A stretch of DNA of 19,212 nucleotides. Source: Asaia bogorensis. Its GTDB lineage: Bacteria > Pseudomonadota > Alphaproteobacteria > Acetobacterales > Acetobacteraceae. How positions within the stretch are numbered: position 1 is the first letter of the stretch; every line of letters starts with the position of its first letter. The position numbers were made by a program, and so were the translations under genes. Positions 14,925 to 19,212 of this stretch are shown here, one piece after another. The stretch covers positions 1 to 19,212 of the forward strand of contig CAMCEP010000018.1 of the NCBI GenBank assembly GCA_945873675.1, read 5' to 3'. The notes below the pieces were generated by a model. It searched no databases and had not been told where the DNA came from. It saw only the letters and a program-made list of their open reading frames with translations.

Positions 14925-16751
14925 CTAACCCGTCCCCGCCGCAAACCCCGCCACCAATTCGCGGATCCGCGCCGGGTCGCTTTGTTCCATCACGCGGCGG
15001 GCGAAGCGCGCGCAATCGCCGATATCAAGCCCGCGCACTGCCTGCTTCACGCGCGGAATCGCCGATGCATTCATCGAAAAACTGCGAATGCCAAGCCCCA
15101 GCAGAAGCGGGATCAATTGCGGATTGCCCGCCATTTCGCCGCAAATCGAAACCGGCATGCGCAGCCTGAGCGCTGCTTCGGTCGCGAATTGCATCAGGCG
15201 CAGCACGGCCGGGTGCAGCGGGTCATAAAGATGCGCCACTTCCGCATCACCGCGATCAACCGCCAGTGTGTACATCGCCAGATCATTGCTGCCGATTGAA
15301 AAGAAATCCGCTTCCAGCGCAATCGCATCCGCCGCCAGCGCCGCACCTGGCGTTTCAATCATGGCGCCCAGCAGAGGCAATTTTTCCGGCAATTTGTCAC
15401 CCCGCCGACGGAGCCGCCGCGCGACACGATCAAAAATATCGCGCGCCTGCTTCATTTCCTCAGGGATCGTCACCATCGGCAACAAAAGCCGCACCTGGCC
15501 ATCGGGCAATTCTGCTGCCACGCGCAAAATCGCAGCGAATTGCACTTCCAGCAATTCCGGCCGACGCAGCAATAACCTGATGCCGCGCAGCCCAAGCGCT
15601 GGATTGGCGCCGGCATGGGTCGGTGCAATCCCTTCAGCGAGGGCCGCGATATCCTTCTCGCCTCCCCAATCCAGCACGCGAATGGTCACCGGGTCCTGGC
15701 CCATGGCTTCCAGGATTTGGCGATAGGCCGCGCATTGCGCTTCCTCATCCGGCAAATCCTCGCGATTCATGAACAGAAATTCGGTGCGCAGCAGCCCAAT
15801 ACCCTGCGCGCCGGCTTGCGCAATCAGCGGTAATTCCTGCGGAATTTCCAGATTGGCCTGTAATTCAACTTCTTCACCATCGGTGGTGATGGCGGGCAGA
15901 CGACGCAGCCGCCCGAGCCGCGCACGTTCCCGCGCATAGGCTGCCAGTTTTCCTTTGGCGGCCGTCAGCGTCGCGGCTTCCGGAAGAATGGCTATGCTTC
16001 CCGCCGCACCATCCAGCACCACCGGGTCATCACGCCGCACCGTCTCCGTCAGCCCAGGCACCCCAAGCACCGATGGAATGCCAAGCGCACGCAGCATTAT
16101 GGCGGTATGGCCATCCGCGCCGCCCTCATCAGTTGCCACACCGGCAATGCGCGCCGGGTCCAACAGCGCGGCGTCTGAGGGCGTGAGTTCCTCGGCGATC
16201 AGGATGCAGCCTTCGGGCAGGTTTTTCAGGCTGCGGAAGGGCGTTGCGGTAAGGTTGCGCGTCACACGCCGCGCGATATCGCGCACTTCCGTCGCGCGAC
16301 GGGAAAGCCCAGCGCGGTCATCATCCTTGGTCGCCAGAATCGCATCCGAAATTGCCGCCGCTTCATCGGTGATGGCTGTTTCAGCAGCCAGCAATTCCGT
16401 TTCAATGCGCTTCCGCGCACCACGGATCAGGCGCGAATTACCCAGCATCAACAAATGCGCATCCAAAAGCGGCGCGATTTCTTCCTGCGCTTCTTCGGGC
16501 AGGATGGCGATGCGCGTCTTCAGCTTGGTGACCTGCTTGCGCGAAAACGCCACCGCACCGGCCAGGCGCAGGCGTTCGGCTTCGATCGCCTCAGTCGTGA
16601 TGCGCCGGCGTGGCGCCTCTGCTGGGGCTTCGCTGGCATCAAAAGCGGGGCCGATGGCGATGCCGGGTGAAACCGCTATGCCACGCAGCAGTTTTTCCCG
16701 GCGCTTGGGTGCTTTGTTGGTGCGCGGGCGGGCAGGCGCTTCAGTCTTCAT
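14925..16751 (-). CDS. ptsP: PTS enzyme I (phosphoenolpyruvate-protein phosphotransferase), without GAF domain
   Basis: A 608-residue enzyme I that takes the phosphoryl group from PEP and passes it to HPr in the cytoplasm. The N-terminal domain starts LLRGIAVSPGIAIGPAF. The phosphohistidine block is VATDEGGADGHTAIMLRALG with His at 215. The PEP-binding barrel shows GIGLLRTEFLFMNR (Arg322), RVLDWGGEKD, NPALGLRGIRLLL (Arg389), MIETPGAA, FFSIGSNDLAMYTLAVDRGD and ICGEMAG, with the catalytic Cys at 537. All key residues are present. Length is slightly above a plain enzyme I (about 575) and far below a GAF-bearing PtsP (about 750), so the nitrogen-PTS sensory domain is missing. A basic 20-residue tail precedes the conserved region. 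Its ATG lies inside the ptsH end, an 11-base overlap. It is the last gene of the operon. Confidence 0.92.
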   Translation of the reverse strand: MKTEAPARPRTNKAPKRREKLLRGIAVSPGIAIGPAFDASEAPAEAPRRRITTEAIEAERLRLAGAVAFSRKQVTKLKTRIAILPEEAQEEIAPLLDAHLLMLGNSRLIRGARKRIETELLAAETAITDEAAAISDAILATKDDDRAGLSRRATEVRDIARRVTRNLTATPFRSLKNLPEGCILIAEELTPSDAALLDPARIAGVATDEGGADGHTAIMLRALGIPSVLGVPGLTETVRRDDPVVLDGAAGSIAILPEAATLTAAKGKLAAYARERARLGRLRRLPAITTDGEEVELQANLEIPQELPLIAQAGAQGIGLLRTEFLFMNREDLPDEEAQCAAYRQILEAMGQDPVTIRVLDWGGEKDIAALAEGIAPTHAGANPALGLRGIRLLLRRPELLEVQFAAILRVAAELPDGQVRLLLPMVTIPEEMKQARDIFDRVARRLRRRGDKLPEKLPLLGAMIETPGAALAADAIALEADFFSIGSNDLAMYTLAVDRGDAEVAHLYDPLHPAVLRLMQFATEAALRLRMPVSICGEMAGNPQLIPLLLGLGIRSFSMNASAIPRVKQAVRGLDIGDCARFARRVMEQSDPARIRELVAGFAAGTG

Positions 16752-17046
16752 GGAAGCCTGCTTCCACCAAGGCGGCCACCGCGTCCAGCGCTTCCTTGGC
16801 GTCCCAGCCTTCGGCTTCGATCACAATTTCGGCGCCACGCCCCGCGCCCAGCATCATCAACCCCATGATGGAAACGGCCGGCACGCTTTGCCCATCACGC
16901 AGTACATTCACGCAAGCCGAATAGCGTTCCGCCAAAGCGACCAGCTTCGCCGCCGCGCGGGCATGCAGGCCACGACTATTCGGGATAACAACACTGCGGC
17001 GCAGCACCATGCCGCCAGAAGAAGGGGCCGGGCCTGCTTCGTTCAT
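16741..17046 (-). CDS. ptsH: HPr phosphocarrier protein
   Basis: A 101-residue HPr, the small protein that carries phosphate from enzyme I to EIIA. The active histidine is H28 in NSRGLHARAAAK. The regulatory serine region is SIMGLMMLGAG, with S59 equivalent to Ser46 of Gram-positive HPr, which the HprK of this operon could phosphorylate. SIMGLMML is the form usual in nitrogen-type HPr (NPr). The usual length is 85-90, so the true start may be Met13 at 17010; the ATG at 17046 is coupled to the EIIA stop (ATGA) but its AAGGA site directly abuts the codon. Either start keeps the whole domain. Confidence 0.93.
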   Translation of the reverse strand: MNEAGPAPSSGGMVLRRSVVIPNSRGLHARAAAKLVALAERYSACVNVLRDGQSVPAVSIMGLMMLGAGRGAEIVIEAEGWDAKEALDAVAALVEAGFHED

Positions 17047-17468
17047 TCCTTGGCGCTGCCATTGGGCTTGGCGCTGACAACATCGCGCGCCAGCGCAATA
17101 TACTTGCGCCCTGCGGCCTTGGCGTGATCCAGCGCTTCATGCAGCGGTTCACTGCCACGGATCTTCGCAAGCTTGACCAGCAAAGGCAGGTTCACACCCG
17201 CCAATACTTCAATCGGCTTGTCTTTTTCCACCATCTGCATGGCCAGGTTCGAAGGCGTGCCGCCGTACATATCCGTCAGCACCACAACGCCATCGCCCTG
17301 ATCAACGCTTGCGATGGAATTGCGAATATCCTGCCGCCGCAAATCCATATCATCATCGGGCCCGATGCAGACGGTCGCCACCGCCTGCTGCGGCCCGACA
17401 ATATGTTCCAGCGCCAGCCGCAATTCTTCGGCCAACCTGCCATGAGAAACCAAAACAAGACCAATCAT
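17043..17468 (-). CDS. PTS mannose-type EIIA protein
   Basis: A 141-residue single-domain EIIA of the mannose family, which receives phosphate from HPr. The phospho-accepting histidine is H9 in MIGLVLVSHGRLAEEL. The block VVVLTDMYGGTPSNLAM near 60-77 is the conserved active-site loop, and AGVNLPLLVKL follows. No EIIB or EIIC domain is fused or encoded nearby, so a regulatory rather than a transport role is likely. The start is fixed by alignment to the family; the nearest strong ribosome site, AGGAGG, is sixteen bases away inside the end of rapZ, so translation probably relies on coupling to rapZ, five bases upstream. Confidence 0.92.
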   Translation of the reverse strand: MIGLVLVSHGRLAEELRLALEHIVGPQQAVATVCIGPDDDMDLRRQDIRNSIASVDQGDGVVVLTDMYGGTPSNLAMQMVEKDKPIEVLAGVNLPLLVKLAKIRGSEPLHEALDHAKAAGRKYIALARDVVSAKPNGSAKE

Positions 17469-17473
17469 GATGT

Positions 17474-18400
17474 TTACGAAAGGGCCTCCTGGCCCGAAGC
17501 GGCGCTTGAATTGTCTGGGCTAGCCTGTCCGCCAGTAATTTTCAATTCCCGGTGAGCGAGATCAACCCGCCAACCAGTCGCCCGAAGGTGGCCCGCCAAG
17601 CGTTCCGCGACAAGGACCGAACGGTGTTTGCCCCCGGTACACCCCACCGCAATCGTAAAATATTTTTTTCCCTCAGCAGCGTAACGCGGCAGCAAAAGCT
17701 CAAGAAAATCCCGTAACCTCTGCCAAAAGGCCGAAAAATCCGGATCGGCTTCAATGAAGGCGGCAACCGGCGCCGCCTGGCCAGTCATGGGGCGCAGCAC
17801 CGGGTCATAATGCGGGTTGCGCAGAAAACGCACATCGAAAACGAGGTCCGCTTCCCGCGGCAGGCCCTTCGGATAGGCGAAGGAAAGCACGGAAACCGCA
17901 AGCCCCGCCGCCGCATCCGGGGCAAAGCGCCCTTCAATCATGCGTCGCAGATCGGCCAGCGGCAGCTCTGAGGTGTCAATCGTGAGGTCGGCAGTATCGC
18001 GCAGCGCCTCCACCAGCGCCTTTTCCCGCGCAATCCCCTCCAGCACGCGTGAGCCCATGGGCCCACCTGGCGCAAGCGGATGGCGGCGGCGCGATTCGGT
18101 ATAGCGGCGGAGCAGCGCCTCATCTTCCGCGGTTGCGAAAATGAGGGAGACATTGATGTCGGAACGGAGCCGCAGCCGATCCAGCACACGCAGCACGGCA
18201 GCGGCATCGAAATCGCGCGTGCGCGCATCAATCCCGGCGGCGAGTGGCAAAGCCCCGTCGCCCACCAGCGATTCCAGGATGGAAATGGGCGGATTGTCCA
18301 CCGTCTCAAAACCCAGATCTTCCAGCACACGCAGGATGGAAGCCTTACCCGCGCCAGAAAGCCCAGTGACCAGAATAATGTCGCGCGCGCCGCTATTCAT
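17474..18400 (-). CDS. rapZ: RapZ/YvcJ-family nucleotide-binding protein
   Basis: A 308-residue RapZ (formerly YhbJ/YvcJ) protein. The P-loop is GLSGAGKAS (13-21); FETVDNPPISILESL follows, then IDARTRDF, ESRRRHPLAP, TIDTSELP, SFAYPKGLPREADLVFDVRFLRNPHY and the C-terminal block KKYFTIAVGCTGGKHRSVLVAERL, all conserved. In E. coli RapZ is an RNA adaptor that controls GlmS synthesis and YvcJ homologues hydrolyse nucleotides; whether the RNA role holds here is unknown. E. coli RapZ is 284 residues; the extra length is a low-complexity tail (GGQASPDNSSAASGQEALS). The start at 18400 overlaps the hprK stop by four bases and has AGGAG ten bases upstream. Confidence 0.93.
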   Translation of the reverse strand: MNSGARDIILVTGLSGAGKASILRVLEDLGFETVDNPPISILESLVGDGALPLAAGIDARTRDFDAAAVLRVLDRLRLRSDINVSLIFATAEDEALLRRYTESRRRHPLAPGGPMGSRVLEGIAREKALVEALRDTADLTIDTSELPLADLRRMIEGRFAPDAAAGLAVSVLSFAYPKGLPREADLVFDVRFLRNPHYDPVLRPMTGQAAPVAAFIEADPDFSAFWQRLRDFLELLLPRYAAEGKKYFTIAVGCTGGKHRSVLVAERLAGHLRATGWRVDLAHRELKITGGQASPDNSSAASGQEALS

Positions 18401-18834
18401 GCCGCGAAGGCTCCTGATTTTTGCTGTAGCCGCCCGCTGGCGGCGGCCAAGGCGTAGGTGATTTTTTCGCAGATGGCATCGTCAAAGGCGTGCAGCACGA
18501 TGCGCGGCACCTGCCCTGCCGGGCCTTGCCAAAAGCCCGGTTCCGGCAGGCGTGGCACATCGGCGCGTGCGGCCAAATCCACCACCAGGCAAAGCCGCGC
18601 GCAGGGCGCCACAGGCAGGGCTTCAAAAATACCAAGGCCGCGTATTTCCAGCATGCCGCGCAAAGCGGGGGGCGCGGTGACTTCCTCACCCTCAAGCATC
18701 ACCTGATCATCCGCCACCAATTGCCAGCCGCGCGCCATCAGGCGCAGTACAAGATCGGATTTGCCGGCACCCGACGGGCCGCGCAACAAAACCGCTTCTG
18801 AACCGAGCGCCGCGGCGCTTGCGTGGATGAGCAT
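18397..18834 (-). CDS. hprK: HPr kinase/phosphorylase, short alphaproteobacterial form
   Basis: A 145-residue protein equal to the catalytic C-terminal half of HprK, which phosphorylates and dephosphorylates the regulatory serine of HPr. Walker A is GPSGAGKSD (19-27), LVADDQV (39-45) supplies the catalytic aspartates, and EIRGLGIF (63-70) is the family signature. The N-terminal domain of Gram-positive HprK (about 310 residues in all) is absent, as is usual in alphaproteobacteria. The start cannot be further upstream than the in-frame TGA at 18852-18850. The SD is weak (GGCGG close to the ATG). It heads the five-gene PTS operon. The chvG/chvI genes that often precede hprK in Rhizobiales are not here; a dehydratase lies divergently instead. 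Confidence 0.9.
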   Translation of the reverse strand: MLIHASAAALGSEAVLLRGPSGAGKSDLVLRLMARGWQLVADDQVMLEGEEVTAPPALRGMLEIRGLGIFEALPVAPCARLCLVVDLAARADVPRLPEPGFWQGPAGQVPRIVLHAFDDAICEKITYALAAASGRLQQKSGAFAA

Positions 18835-18937
18835 GTCCCGCCAGCGCCATCACGCCGGCCCCTTCTGTGGCGGCGCCTTGCGCGCCTTTTCCAATGCCAT
18901 TCATGCCAGAAAGGCCAAGGCGCGGGAAGCGCTTGCG

Positions 18938-19212
18938 ATGACTGCGCAGCCGGGGCAGCCTGCCAGCATGATCCAGCGAAGCGATATCAGCGCCGCAATG
19001 GCGCGCATTGCCCCTCATATCCGCCGCACCCCGGTGCTGCGTCTGGCGCCGCATGAATTGGGCACGGAACACCCGGTCACGCTGAAGCTGGAATTCCTGC
19101 AAGTGACGGGGTCTTTCAAGCCGCGCGGGGCCTTTAATCGGCTGCTGTCGAATGCTGTGCCGCCAGCGGGCGTGGTGGCGGCATCGGGTGGCAATCACGG
19201 CGCAGCGGTGGC
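18938..19212 (+). CDS. Threonine/serine dehydratase-like PLP enzyme, N-terminal part (cut by window edge)
   Basis: The first 91 residues of a fold-type II PLP enzyme, probably threonine ammonia-lyase or a serine/threonine dehydratase. Seen motifs: IAPHIRRTPVL, LKLEFLQVTGSFKPRGAFN (the lysine in SFKPRGA forms the Schiff base with PLP) and VAASGGNHGAAV (phosphate and substrate loop). The stretch before this, MTAQPGQPAS, is poorly conserved. The ATG at 18938 has GGAAG eight bases upstream and is preferred; the ATG at 18968 is in frame and gives a start closer to many family members. It is divergent from hprK with 103 bases between. The rest of the gene is outside the window, so the exact enzyme remains open. 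Confidence 0.85.
   Translation, partial: MTAQPGQPASMIQRSDISAAMARIAPHIRRTPVLRLAPHELGTEHPVTLKLEFLQVTGSFKPRGAFNRLLSNAVPPAGVVAASGGNHGAAV

Noticed and set aside
14663..15015. Reverse-strand frames in the gap after ptsP that might be a decayed transposase
   Set aside because: The translations have no DDE or HTH motif and overlap the ptsP end in another frame; nothing supports a gene.
15955..17127. + strand open frame (390 codons) across ptsP and ptsH
   Set aside because: It is antisense to two genes with intact catalytic motifs and is a low-complexity Ser/Arg/Ala translation.

Overview
The window reads as chromosomal DNA of an alphaproteobacterium. Codons are GC-rich, and a small HPr kinase sits with RapZ, a mannose-type EIIA, HPr and enzyme I in one operon, an arrangement typical of that class. 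Orphan Bug/TctC binding proteins and a HyuA/HyuB pair suggest Rhodospirillales, perhaps Acetobacteraceae (inference; no rRNA or marker tree is available here).

Left part (1-4054): the start of a Bug-type solute-binding protein reads out of the window to the left. Divergent from it, an RluC-type pseudouridine synthase overlaps an AsmA-family envelope protein. These meet a reverse-strand DUF3775 gene tail to tail across a hairpin that contains both stop codons.

Middle part (4156-9755), all on the reverse strand: a COG0523 (CobW/zinc-chaperone type) GTPase is translationally coupled to a WD40 beta-propeller. An acyl-CoA synthetase is followed by a class III omega-amino acid:pyruvate aminotransferase. 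Upstream of the synthetase is a 377-base intergenic region. It carries a 61-bp tandem repeat with nested palindromes and a leader that can fold in two exclusive ways around the Shine-Dalgarno site.

Right-middle part (9756-14924): a reverse-strand operon encodes a Bug/TctC binding protein, HyuA and HyuB. It probably captures and hydrolyses a hydantoin- or oxoproline-like compound. A sigma70-like promoter whose -10 box lies inside a perfect dyad (GTGCAT-AAT-ATGCAC) is 130 bases upstream. The surrounding 370-base non-coding stretch holds several strong hairpins.

Right part (14925-18834): hprK-rapZ-EIIA-ptsH-ptsP forms a tightly packed regulatory PTS operon with no sugar permease. Enzyme I takes phosphate from PEP and passes it to HPr and then EIIA; HprK can modify the serine of HPr; RapZ is a nucleotide-binding regulator. 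At the right edge a PLP-dependent threonine/serine dehydratase starts divergently and runs off the window.

Most genes belong to known families. The clearest unexplained element is the 61-bp palindromic repeat array at 9455-9613.
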